Below, piece by piece: positions 36,505 through 44,346 of a DNA stretch of 64,000 bases. Source of the stretch: Paracoccus sp. TOH (GTDB taxonomy: Bacteria > Pseudomonadota > Alphaproteobacteria > Rhodobacterales > Rhodobacteraceae); assembly GCF_030388245.1 (NCBI RefSeq), contig NZ_CP098360.1:1138501-1202500 (forward strand). The letters are read 5' to 3'. Below the pieces are notes generated by a model that was not told the DNA's origin, made no database searches, and worked only from the letters and a program-made list of their open reading frames with translations. Each line of letters starts with the position of its first letter. Positions within the stretch are counted from its first letter, which is position 1. The position numbers and the translations under genes were made by a program.

Positions 36505-37101
36505 ATGAAACTGAAAACGCTCGCCCTTGCGCCCGTCCTGTGCCTTGCCATGGCCTTCCCCGCCCTGGCCGAGAAGATCCCGCTGAACGAGATCTCGCGC
36601 TATCTCAACGGCCTGAAGACCGCCACGGCGGATTTCACCCAGGTGAATGCCGATGGGTCGATCTCGACCGGGGTGCTTTATATCCACCGCCCGAACCGGG
36701 TGCGGTTCGAATACAAGGGGGATCGCACCCTGGTGCTGGCCTCGGCCGGGCAGGTGGCGGTGTTCGACGGCAAGACCCGCAGCGCGCCGCAGCAATATCC
36801 GCTGTCCAAGACGCCGCTGTCGCTGATCCTGGCGCCGAACATCAACCTGGGCCAGGCCCGGATGGTGACCGGCTATGCCGAGAAGAAGAACACCACCGTC
36901 GTCACCGCCCAGGATCCGCAGCATCCGGAATACGGCAATATCCAGATGGTCTTTACCGCCAACCCGACGCAGTTGCGGCAATGGGTGGTGACCGATGATG
37001 CCGGAAAGCGCACCACGGTCATCCTGGGCGACATGAAGACCGGCGTGTCCTTCAAACCCTCGACCTTCGCCATCGAGAACGAGATCGCCCGCCGCCGATA
37101 G
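36505..37101 (+). CDS. lolA: Outer-membrane lipoprotein carrier protein LolA
   Basis: A 198-residue periplasmic chaperone that carries lipoproteins from LolCDE to the outer membrane. A signal peptide ends near FPALAEK. The mature protein has LolA features: LKTATADFTQVNADGSISTG, HRPNRVRFEYKG, and the LSLILAPNINL segment. No LolB is seen nearby, which is usual for alphaproteobacteria. Confidence 0.9.
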   Translation: MKLKTLALAPVLCLAMAFPALAEKIPLNEISRYLNGLKTATADFTQVNADGSISTGVLYIHRPNRVRFEYKGDRTLVLASAGQVAVFDGKTRSAPQQYPLSKTPLSLILAPNINLGQARMVTGYAEKKNTTVVTAQDPQHPEYGNIQMVFTANPTQLRQWVVTDDAGKRTTVILGDMKTGVSFKPSTFAIENEIARRR

Positions 37102-37151
37102 GGCCGCGGGCGGGTTGCGGACCCCGTGCCCAAGGCGCCGCGCCGGCAGGG

Positions 37152-37235
37152 CGGCCGGCATGGGTATTAGGACAACAGAGAAGCGCGCGCGCCGCGCCTC
37201 CGTCTTTCATCGTTTCATAAATACCCATGGGCGGC
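37152..37235. repeat. Imperfect palindromic copy of the dispersed repeat
   Basis: Perfect 10-bp arms CATGGGTATT (37159-37168) and AATACCCATG (37220-37229), extended outward by matching GCGGCCG/CGGCCGC. The right half (CTTTCATCGTTTCATAAATACCC) is a diverged match to the right arm of the palindrome at 42189-42209. It sits between the convergent lolA and transglycosylase-like genes. Confidence 0.65.
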
Positions 37236-37263
37236 CGCGCCGCTGCGGGCGGCCGCCGGCAGG

Positions 37264-37842
37264 TCAGCGGCAGGAGGCGAGCTGCATCCGGTAAAGCTCG
37301 GCCCGGGTCTGGACCTTGCCGGCCACGTTCATCAGCCAGGGCTTGGAATTGTGCGAGCCGCGGGTGAAGCCGTTGCGGCCTTCGTGATAGGCCAGGTATT
37401 GCGCGCCGGCATCCCATTTCGAGATGCCCAGCATCCGCGCCGAGTCGTTCATGTACCAGCCCATGAAATCGGTGGCGTCGCGGATGTCGTCGCGCCGGGC
37501 GCGGCGGTTGCCGGTCTGCTTGCGGTAATCGTCCCAGGTGTCGTCCAGCGCCTGGCTGTAGCCATAGGCCGAGCTTTGCCGGCCCATCGGGATGATTCCC
37601 AGCGCATAGCGATGCGGCGTCCGCGCATCGCCGATGAATTTCGATTCCTGGTGGATCGTCGCCATCTGCACATGCACCGGGACACCCCAGCGCCGCTCGG
37701 TCGCCTTCATCGCCCGCATATAGGCGGGACGTTCCGCCGCCAGGGCGCAGGCGTTTTCCAGATTGCGCGGTGCCTTGTAGTTCCCGCCCCCTCCGCAAGA
37801 GGCCACCAGCCCGACAATGGCGAGCTTGAGAAACCTGTTCAT
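37264..37842 (-). CDS. Lytic transglycosylase-like lipoprotein
   Basis: A 192-residue lipoprotein. The lipobox LVAS-C (Cys16) follows MNRFLKLAIVG. The mature part carries an SLT-type domain: catalytic Glu in ATIHQESKFIGDA, then the MGRQSSAYGYSQALDDTW and YHEGRNGFTRG motifs. It would cleave peptidoglycan glycan strands from the inner face of the outer membrane. The start at 37842 was chosen for the lipoprotein signal; an upstream in-frame ATG would bury it. Terminator signals overlap the palindromic repeat downstream. Confidence 0.82.
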   Translation of the reverse strand: MNRFLKLAIVGLVASCGGGGNYKAPRNLENACALAAERPAYMRAMKATERRWGVPVHVQMATIHQESKFIGDARTPHRYALGIIPMGRQSSAYGYSQALDDTWDDYRKQTGNRRARRDDIRDATDFMGWYMNDSARMLGISKWDAGAQYLAYHEGRNGFTRGSHNSKPWLMNVAGKVQTRAELYRMQLASCR

Positions 37843-37917
37843 ACTGCCCTCATGTTTTTTGCGGGCAGCATAAGCGTAACTCCGGGCGCTGCGCAAATGA
37901 CAAAGCCTCGACCGGGC

Positions 37918-38961
37918 CTAGCTGGGCAGGACCGAGACCGATTTCACGATGGCATGGCAGGCGATGCCCGGCTGCAATTCCAGTGCCTTGACCGAGCGCG
38001 GCGTGACTTGCGCAAGCATCCGCTCATCGCCCAGGGCCAGCTGCACCAGCCCGCCCTCGACCCGCGTCACCGTGACCGGCAGCACGTTCAGCGCCGACAG
38101 GCCTTGCGGCGCCGCGCGTGCCAGCATCACCTCATGCGCCAGGATCCGCAGCCGCAGCACCCGGCCGGGGGGCAGGTCCAGTTCCGGCAGCAGCATCGGC
38201 CCGCCGGCGGTGGCGACGCGGGTCATGCCGTCGGGCTCGCGGCCCTCGACCGTGGCGCGGATCAGTGCCCCCGCCTCGCGCGCGCCCAGTTGCGGGGCCA
38301 GCGCCGGGTCGGCCAGGATCTCGGCCAGCGGGCCGGAATGGCTGACACGGCCCTGCCGCATCAGCACAACCGTGGTCGCCAGCCGCAGCACCTCGGGCAC
38401 CGAATGGCTGACATAGAGGATCGGCAGCCGGATCTGGTCCCGCAGGCGTTCCAGCCAGGGCATGATCTCGGCCTTGCGGCCCTCGTCCAGCGCCGCCAGC
38501 GGCTCGTCCATCACCAGCAATGCCGGGTCCGACAGCAGCGCCCGGCCGATGGCGACGCGCTGGCGCTCGCCCCCCGACAGTGTGCCGGGGCGGCGTTTCA
38601 GCAGCGGTTCCAGCGCCAGCATCCCGACGATGCGGTCGAAGTCGCGGGCCGCGCCGGGCCGCCAGCGCGAGGGATAGCGCAGGTTCGCCGCCACCGTCAT
38701 ATGCGGGAACAGCCGCGCATCCTGGAACACGCAGCCGATGCGCCGGGCTTGCGGCGAAAGGTTGGTGGCGCCGTCGAGGAGCAGGCGCCCGTCAAGCGCG
38801 ATCCGGCCCTGGTCGGGGCGCAACAGCCCGGCGATGGCGTTGATCGCCGTGCTTTTCCCGCAGCCCGAGGGGCCGAACAGCGCCGTCACCCCGCCCGGCG
38901 CCCGGAAGGCCACATCCAGCGAAAGTCCGGGGAAGCGGTGGCGAAACGCGACTTCCAGCAT
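37918..38961 (-). CDS. modC: Molybdate ABC transporter ATP-binding protein ModC
   Basis: A 347-residue ATPase of the molybdate importer. Walker A GPSGCGKSTAINAIAG, the signature LSGGERQRVAIGRAL, Walker B LLVMDEPLAALD and the H-loop YVSHSVPE are present. The C-terminal TOBE/Mop domain (LPVTVTRVEGGLVQLALGDE) is the ModC hallmark that binds molybdate and regulates import. The start at 38961 overlaps the modB stop (ATGA). Confidence 0.95.
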   Translation of the reverse strand: MLEVAFRHRFPGLSLDVAFRAPGGVTALFGPSGCGKSTAINAIAGLLRPDQGRIALDGRLLLDGATNLSPQARRIGCVFQDARLFPHMTVAANLRYPSRWRPGAARDFDRIVGMLALEPLLKRRPGTLSGGERQRVAIGRALLSDPALLVMDEPLAALDEGRKAEIMPWLERLRDQIRLPILYVSHSVPEVLRLATTVVLMRQGRVSHSGPLAEILADPALAPQLGAREAGALIRATVEGREPDGMTRVATAGGPMLLPELDLPPGRVLRLRILAHEVMLARAAPQGLSALNVLPVTVTRVEGGLVQLALGDERMLAQVTPRSVKALELQPGIACHAIVKSVSVLPS

Positions 38962-39653
38962 CAGCGCCGTCCCGACATGCGCCATGCCAGCCATTCCGAG
39001 ACCAGCACCGCCGCCATGGCGATCACCACCGAGACCAGCACCAGCCGCAGCGCCGCGGCATCGCCCGAGGGCACCTGCAGCAGCGCATAGATGGCCGAGG
39101 GCAGGGTCTGGGTCTGGCCCGGAATGTTCGAGACGAAGGTGATGGTGGCGCCGAACTCGCCCATCGCCTTGGCAAAGCCCAGGGTGGCGCCGGCCAGGAT
39201 CGCCGGGACGATCAGCGGCAGGGTCACGGTCAGGAAGATCCAGGCCCGCGGCGCGCCCAGGGTGGCGGCGGCCTGCTCCAGCCGGGGGTCCACCGCCTCG
39301 AAGCCCAGCCTGATGGCGCGCACCATCAGCGGGAAGGCCATGATGCCGCAGGCCAGGGCCGCGCCGGTCCAGCGAAAGGCGAAGACGATGCCCAGCGGCT
39401 TCAGCAGGCTGCCCACCGGCCCCTGCGTGCCGAAGGTCACCAGCAGCAGATAGCCGGTGACGACCGGCGGCAGGATCAGCGGCAGGTGGACAAGGCCGCT
39501 CAGCAGCCCGTGCCCGGGAAACCGCCGCCGCGCCAGAAGCCAGGCGATGGCGACGGCAAAGGGCAGGCTGGCAAGCGTGGCGACGCCGGCCACCCGCAGG
39601 GACAGGCGCACGGCCTGCCATTCCTGAGGGCCAAGCCAGTCGGTCGGGATCAT
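38961..39653 (-). CDS. modB: Molybdate ABC transporter permease ModB
   Basis: A 230-residue inner membrane permease with five to six transmembrane segments and the EAA loop (VDPRLEQAAATLGAPRAWIF). The LPLILPPVVTGYLLL segment and GATITFVSNIPGQTQTLP are typical ModB motifs. It overlaps modA and modC by 3-4 nt, so the three genes are one mRNA. Confidence 0.95.
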   Translation of the reverse strand: MIPTDWLGPQEWQAVRLSLRVAGVATLASLPFAVAIAWLLARRRFPGHGLLSGLVHLPLILPPVVTGYLLLVTFGTQGPVGSLLKPLGIVFAFRWTGAALACGIMAFPLMVRAIRLGFEAVDPRLEQAAATLGAPRAWIFLTVTLPLIVPAILAGATLGFAKAMGEFGATITFVSNIPGQTQTLPSAIYALLQVPSGDAAALRLVLVSVVIAMAAVLVSEWLAWRMSGRR

Positions 39654-40390
39654 TGCGTGACGGTGAAGCCTTGCGATTCAAAGATCGACTTTGCCGGCTC
39701 CTGCGACAGGCTGTCAAGGAAGGCGGCGGCCTGCGGCGTATCGGCGGCCTTGGTCACCGCCCCCGGATAGGTGATGTCTTCATGGCTGTCGGCCGGGAAG
39801 GCGGCGACCACGCCCACGCCTTTCTCGGCCACGGCATCGCTGCCATAGACGATGCCCAGCGGCGCCTCTCCGGTCGCGACCAGCTTCAGCGCGGCGCGGA
39901 CGTTGTCGGCCTGCGCGACCTGGCCCTCGACCTTGTCCCAAAGGCCCAGCGAGGTCAGCGCCGCCTTGCCATATTGCCCGGCCGGCACGGAATCGACCAG
40001 CGCCATGGCCAGCTTGCCGTCGCCCAGCAGGGCCGGCAGTTCGGTCACGGCTGCCTCGGCCGGCTTGCCGGTGCCGACCAGCACCAGCGTGTTGCCCAGC
40101 AGATCCTTGCGCGTGGCGGGGTCGATATCGCCCGATTCCTGCACCGCGTCCATCCAGTCCGTCGAGGCCGAGATGAACAGGTCGGCCGGCGCACCCTCCT
40201 GGATCTGCTTGGCAAGCTGCGAACTGCCGGCATAGGAGATCACCACCGTATCGTCATGGTGCTTCTGCCAATCGACGGCGATCTCGTCCAGCGCGTCCTT
40301 CAGGCTGGCGGCGGCAAAGATGGTGATCTCGTCGGCCTGCGCGGCGGGTGCAAATGCGATCAGGGCGGCGGCAAGGAAAGATAGACGCAT
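39650..40390 (-). CDS. modA: Molybdate ABC transporter substrate-binding protein ModA
   Basis: A 246-residue periplasmic binding protein. The signal peptide ends at PAAQADEITIFAAASLKDAL, and the binding-site motifs AAASLKDALDEIA, YAGSSQLAKQIQEGAPADLF and GEAPLGIVYGSD match ModA. It captures molybdate (or tungstate) for ModBC. Molybdenum is needed for nitrate reductase and formate dehydrogenase type enzymes. A ModE box lies 14 nt before the start. Confidence 0.95.
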   Translation of the reverse strand: MRLSFLAAALIAFAPAAQADEITIFAAASLKDALDEIAVDWQKHHDDTVVISYAGSSQLAKQIQEGAPADLFISASTDWMDAVQESGDIDPATRKDLLGNTLVLVGTGKPAEAAVTELPALLGDGKLAMALVDSVPAGQYGKAALTSLGLWDKVEGQVAQADNVRAALKLVATGEAPLGIVYGSDAVAEKGVGVVAAFPADSHEDITYPGAVTKAADTPQAAAFLDSLSQEPAKSIFESQGFTVTQ

Positions 40391-40404
40391 CGGGCTGGTC
40401 CATT

Positions 40405-40428
40405 CGTTATGGTTCGATGGACATAACC
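40405..40428. promoter_or_regulatory. ModE operator upstream of modA
   Basis: CGTTAT...CATAAC inverted repeat in a 24-nt site, the same size and half-sites as the E. coli modA operator. It lies between modA and the modE-like gene; molybdate-bound ModE would repress modABC here. Confidence 0.75.
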
Positions 40429-40456
40429 AAGCGGCGGCATGGCTGGCAACCGTTAT

Positions 40457-40813
40457 TTACTCTGGAACAGATCGCTGCCCGGTGCAAAGCCGCGTCAGTT
40501 GCCCCGCGCCCTGGTCGCGCAGCAGCGCCTCCAGCGCCCGGTAATCGGTCAGCACTTGCCGGCCCCGTTCGGTCAACTGGGCCCCGCCGCCCTTGGCGCC
40601 GCCGCGGCTGCTGTCGACAAGGGGGGCGTCGAAATGCGCATTCATCTCCTCGACCAGGGACCAAGCGCGGCGATAGCTCATCTTCATGCGCCGCCCGGCG
40701 GCCGAGATCGAGCCTTCCTCGTCGATGCCTTGCAGCAGATCGGCCTTGCCGCGCCCGAAGGTCAGGCCGGAATCGAAATGCAGACGGAGGCTGAGCCGGG
40801 GATCGTTCGTCAT
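40457..40813 (-). CDS. ModE-like regulator with DNA-binding domain only
   Basis: A 118-residue winged helix-turn-helix protein: LQGIDEEGSISAAGRRMKMSYRRAWSLVEEMN is the classic ModE/LysR-type DNA-binding region. The two C-terminal TOBE molybdate-binding domains of full ModE (about 262 residues) are missing, so sensing must involve another protein, or the protein binds constitutively. It lies just upstream of modABC on the same strand. Confidence 0.88.
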   Translation of the reverse strand: MTNDPRLSLRLHFDSGLTFGRGKADLLQGIDEEGSISAAGRRMKMSYRRAWSLVEEMNAHFDAPLVDSSRGGAKGGGAQLTERGRQVLTDYRALEALLRDQGAGQLTRLCTGQRSVPE

Positions 40814-40916
40814 GGCCGCATTTTGCCCGGTTTCCGCAACGTTGCAAGAGGCGGGGCTTTTCCGTTCGCCACGCCGCCGCTACGAGTAATAAAATTCCAG
40901 CATGACCGGAGGCATC

Positions 40917-42098
40917 ATGTCCGAGAACGAAATCGTCATTCTGTCCGGGGCGCGCACGGCCATCGGCACCTTCGGCGGCAGCCTGGCGGGCGTGCCGCCG
41001 ATCCAGCTGGCCGCCACCGTGACCCGCGCCGCGATCGAGCGTGCCGGCATCGGCGCCGATCGCATCGGCACCGTGGTCTTCGGCCATGTGCTGAACACCG
41101 AGCCGCGCGACATGTACCTGTCGCGGGTGGCGATGCTGGAAGCCGGGGTACCGGACACCACCCCGGCGATGAACGTGAACCGGCTCTGCGGCTCGGGGGC
41201 GCAGGCCATCGTCTCGGCCGCACAGGCGCTGATGCTGGGCGATGCCGATTTCGCCGTGGCGGGCGGCGCGGAATCGATGAGCCGCGCCCCCTATGCCGTG
41301 CCGGCGGCGCGCTTCGGCGCCAAGATGGGCGACGTGCAGATGCTCGACATGATGGTCGGCGCGCTGACCTGCCCGATGGGCACCGGCCATATGGGGGTGA
41401 CGGCGGAAAACGTCGCCCGCGAGCACGACATCTCGCGCCGGGCGCAGGACGAATTCGCGCTGGAAAGCCAGAAGCGCGCCGCCGCCGCCATCGCCGAAGG
41501 CCGCTTCAAGGAGCAGATCGTCCCGGTCGAGATCAAGACCCGCAAGGGCATGGTGGCCTTCGACACCGACGAGCACCCGAAATCGACGGATCTGGAGAAG
41601 CTGGCCGGGCTTAAGGCGGTGTTCCAAAAGGACGGCACGGTCACCGCCGGCAATGCCTCGGGCATCAACGACGGCGCGGCGGCGCTGGTGCTGGCCCGGG
41701 CCGAGGCGGCGCGGGCGGCCGGCGCCCGGCCGCTGTTCCGCGTGCTCGGCTATGCCGTGGCCGGGGTGCGTCCCGAAGTCATGGGCATCGGCCCGGTGCC
41801 GGCGGTCGAGGCGCTGCTGCGGCGCACCGGCCTGAAGGCGGGCGATTTCGACGTGATCGAATCGAACGAGGCCTTTGCCGCCCAGGCGCTGGCGGTGAAC
41901 AAGGGGCTCGGCCTCGATCCCGCCCGGGTGAACCCGAACGGCGGCGCCATCGCGCTGGGCCATCCGGTCGGCGCGACCGGCGCCATCGTCACCATCAAGA
42001 CCATGTATGAGCTGATGCGGACCGGCGGCAGCAAGGGCTTGATCACCATGTGCATCGGTGGCGGTCAGGGCATCGCGCTGGCCATCGAGCGTATCTGA
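40917..42098 (+). CDS. phaA: Acetyl-CoA C-acetyltransferase
   Basis: A 393-residue thiolase that condenses two acetyl-CoA to acetoacetyl-CoA, first step of polyhydroxybutyrate synthesis and also used in ketone-body or ethylmalonyl-type routes. Active-site motifs are VNRLCGSGAQAI (acyl Cys), the ALGHPVGATGA His region, and CIGGGQGIA (second Cys). The start at 40917 has a well-spaced GGAGG; an upstream ATG at 40902 lacks one. No phaB or phaC is in the window, so the PHB role is inferred from family. Confidence 0.85.
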   Translation: MSENEIVILSGARTAIGTFGGSLAGVPPIQLAATVTRAAIERAGIGADRIGTVVFGHVLNTEPRDMYLSRVAMLEAGVPDTTPAMNVNRLCGSGAQAIVSAAQALMLGDADFAVAGGAESMSRAPYAVPAARFGAKMGDVQMLDMMVGALTCPMGTGHMGVTAENVAREHDISRRAQDEFALESQKRAAAAIAEGRFKEQIVPVEIKTRKGMVAFDTDEHPKSTDLEKLAGLKAVFQKDGTVTAGNASGINDGAAALVLARAEAARAAGARPLFRVLGYAVAGVRPEVMGIGPVPAVEALLRRTGLKAGDFDVIESNEAFAAQALAVNKGLGLDPARVNPNGGAIALGHPVGATGAIVTIKTMYELMRTGGSKGLITMCIGGGQGIALAIERI

Positions 42099-42108
42099 GC
42101 CTGGCTCG

Positions 42109-42137
42109 ACCCGGTCCCTGCCTCGGGGCCGGGTTTT
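42109..42137 (+). terminator. Intrinsic terminator of the thiolase gene
   Basis: ACCCGG-T-CCC with GGG-G-CCGGGT forms a strong stem followed by TTTT, starting 10 nt after the stop. Confidence 0.8.
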
Positions 42138-42154
42138 CTGCGGCACTGCCGTAT

Positions 42155-42209
42155 GGGTATTTGGGAAACGGTGAATGACACGCTCGCTTTCACCGTTTCC
42201 CAAATACCC
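42155..42209. repeat. Perfect 21-bp palindrome, best copy of the dispersed repeat
   Basis: Arms at 42155-42175 and 42189-42209 are exact inverted copies beginning GGGTATTTGGGAAACGG, with a 13-nt loop. The same unit in one orientation or degenerate form occurs at 2947, 26145 and 37159. It lies between convergent genes after an intrinsic terminator, so it may act as a bidirectional terminator or a REP-like structural repeat. Confidence 0.8.
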
Positions 42210-42214
42210 CCGGG

Positions 42215-42470
42215 AACCTTCGCGTTCCGGCGACCGCGCCCGATCTGCACCGGCGGATGCAACAGCCGAAAATGGAACGAGCCGCCCTTTGCAGAACGGC
42301 TCGCGAGATCCACGGAGATGGTCCGGTTAGGGTTGGTGCCCACCGTCCCAGCCAGGGTTTACGACCCTTGGGGCTGCCCTCAGGCCACGGCCCCCCTGAC
42401 TGTCCCGACACCTCTCTCCAATATCACTCTCGACACTGGACCACCTCCTTTCAATAAGTTGCCGTATGGG
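42215..42470 (-). ncRNA. Possible small RNA or leader-type transcript
   Basis: About 250 nt with no convincing protein gene. On the minus strand a TTGACT (42496-42501 reversed) could be a -35 box; then comes a near-perfect ribosome-binding-like AAAGGAGGTGG (about 42442-42452), short open frames starting with GTG, and a CGAGCCG/CGGCTCG stem (42274-42304) followed by T-rich sequence. Read on the plus strand it contains CCACCTCCTTTC, an anti-Shine-Dalgarno sequence. Direction and function are unresolved. Confidence 0.3.
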
Positions 42471-42497
42471 TTCAGCCTGCCACAGAACCATTAACAG

Positions 42498-43112
42498 TCA
42501 ATGAATTTGCGCGCGGCGCCGGATCAAATTTCCGACGGCGATGCGGAACGGCACGAGCGCCAGCACGGCCTGCGCCAGCTTCACCGAACAGTCGGCGACG
42601 GCCAGCGACACCCACAGCGGCTGCGCCGGGCCATGGCCCAGCAGCGGAACCAGTTCATTTGCCCAGGAAACATCGTCCGCCGGAAAGAGCGGCGTCAGTT
42701 GCGTGGCAAAGGCGATGCTGAAGAAGACAGCCGTATCGAAGATCGACCCGGCGACGCTGGCCGCCAGGGGTGGTAGCCACCAGTTGTATTTTCGCAACTG
42801 GTTGAAGACGGCAATGTCCATCAGCTGCGCCGAAAGGAACGCGGCGCCCGAGGCGACGGCGATGCGCAGCGTGGTCTTGTCCATGCCGGCGGCGACCAGC
42901 GAACACAGCACGCCGGTCACGAAGCCGGCATAGACCACCTTGCGCGCGGCGGTCGGGCCATAGACCCGGTTCATGATGTCGGTCACCAGGAAGGCGACCG
43001 GATAGGTCAGCGCCCCCCAGGTCAGCCAGGCGCCCAGCAGGTGCTGGACCAGGATGTTCGAGGCCACCACGACGATGGCCATGGCGATGACGCCGGGAAG
43101 GATACGGGGCAT
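42498..43112 (-). CDS. Queuosine precursor transporter (YhhQ/QPTR family)
   Basis: A 204-residue inner membrane protein with about six transmembrane helices. LTYPVAFLVTDIMNRVYGPTAARK and the VASGAAFLSAQLMDIAVF segment match the COG1738 VUT family that imports the queuine/preQ1 precursor for tRNA modification. No riboswitch of the preQ1 class is seen upstream. It is transcribed towards the thiolase gene. Confidence 0.88.
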   Translation of the reverse strand: MPRILPGVIAMAIVVVASNILVQHLLGAWLTWGALTYPVAFLVTDIMNRVYGPTAARKVVYAGFVTGVLCSLVAAGMDKTTLRIAVASGAAFLSAQLMDIAVFNQLRKYNWWLPPLAASVAGSIFDTAVFFSIAFATQLTPLFPADDVSWANELVPLLGHGPAQPLWVSLAVADCSVKLAQAVLALVPFRIAVGNLIRRRAQIH

Positions 43113-43212
43113 GTTTGGTTTTCCGTTTTGGCAAGGTCGCGGAGACTCGGCCCCGTGCGGGGCAAGGCCGCATAAGGCCGTCCGGGGATTCTGTCAACGA
43201 TCTTGCGCGGGC

Positions 43213-44346
43213 TTATAGCGCGAGCGCGGCGGCGATTTCCACCGCGAAGGCGCCGTTCATGCCTTCGAGCGCCGTATTGGTCAGCGCCACCAGGCTGCGG
43301 CGCCGGGCGGGATCGACGATCCAGCTGTGGCCGTAGATGCCGCCCCAGCCCAGGCTGCCCTGCGGCAGGCCGATGCCGGCCGCCTCGGCCTCGGTGATCA
43401 CCGCGCCCGCCCAGGCGTGGCCCCAGCCGGGACCGCGCAGCGGGTGGCGCTGGCGGATGCGGTTGCGCCGCGCCTCGGCGCGCAGGTTCCCGGCCAGGAA
43501 ACTGCCCTCGCGCAGGGTTTCCAGCAGCGCCAGCGCCGCCTCGGCCGTGCCGGCCATGCCGCCGCCGCCGGACGGATAGGCGGAAGGGTCGCGGATGCGC
43601 TCGGGCAGATAGGCATAGCCTTGTTCGGGCTGCAGCGGGTTCCGGACCCGGGTCGGGCCGCGCATCCGCCGCGGCTCGGGGCGGGCATCGGCGTAATTCG
43701 CGGCCAGATCGACGGAATCCGGGGCGTGGAAGCCGGCTTCGACGCCCAGCGGGTCGGTGACCAGCCGGGCCATGGCCTCGGGCAGCGGCATGTCGGCGGC
43801 GGCCTCGATCACCGCACCCAGCACGTCGGTCGCCACCGAATAGCGCCAGCGCGTCCCGGGCAGCCGGTCCAGCGGCACCGAGGCGATGCGGCGCAGGTTT
43901 TCGGCCAGCGAGAGGCCGCTGTCGCCGATCCCGTCCGAGACCTGGGCGCGGGCATAGGGCCCGTCCGGCGGCTGGTTGAAACCGTAATCCAGCCCGGCCA
44001 GATGCGCCATCAGCTGATCGACGGTGATCACGGGGCGGCTGCCGTCGGGCAGGGCGGGGGTGAAATCCGGCAGCCAGCGCGTCACCGGATCCTCGGGCGT
44101 CAGCCGGCCCGTCTGCATCAGCCGCAATGCCGCGACCGTGGTGAAGGGTTTCGAGACCGAGGCGTAGCGCAGCCAGGTCGCCCGCCGCATCGGCCGGCCG
44201 GATTCGCGGTCGGCGAAGCCTGCGGCACGGGCATGGACCAGCCGACCGGCTTCGGCCAGCAGGACCACGCAGCCGACGATCCGCCGCTCGGCCAGCGCGC
44301 GGTCGACGGCGCGGTCCAGGGCGGCGACGCTGGCGGAAAGGCTCAT
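43213..44346 (-). CDS. Serine hydrolase, class C beta-lactamase family
   Basis: A 377-residue serine hydrolase of the beta-lactamase/esterase/penicillin-binding type. The nucleophile motif SxxK is SVSK in RYASVSKPFTT, the Tyr motif YSVATDVLG occurs in mid-protein, and a GHSW motif near the C-terminus replaces the usual KTG. There is no evident signal peptide, which argues for a cytoplasmic or non-classically exported esterase rather than a resistance enzyme. Overlaps the next gene by 4 nt. Confidence 0.85.
   Translation of the reverse strand: MSLSASVAALDRAVDRALAERRIVGCVVLLAEAGRLVHARAAGFADRESGRPMRRATWLRYASVSKPFTTVAALRLMQTGRLTPEDPVTRWLPDFTPALPDGSRPVITVDQLMAHLAGLDYGFNQPPDGPYARAQVSDGIGDSGLSLAENLRRIASVPLDRLPGTRWRYSVATDVLGAVIEAAADMPLPEAMARLVTDPLGVEAGFHAPDSVDLAANYADARPEPRRMRGPTRVRNPLQPEQGYAYLPERIRDPSAYPSGGGGMAGTAEAALALLETLREGSFLAGNLRAEARRNRIRQRHPLRGPGWGHAWAGAVITEAEAAGIGLPQGSLGWGGIYGHSWIVDPARRRSLVALTNTALEGMNGAFAVEIAAALAL

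Noticed and set aside
42436-42456. Resemblance to the 3' end of 16S rRNA (CACCTCCTTTC)
   Set aside because: No 16S helix 44/45 sequence precedes it and no rRNA operon is near; the likeness is limited to the anti-SD core.
43213-44346. Class C beta-lactamase as an antibiotic-resistance gene
   Set aside because: No signal peptide and no KTG triad; it looks like an esterase or serine hydrolase of the same fold.
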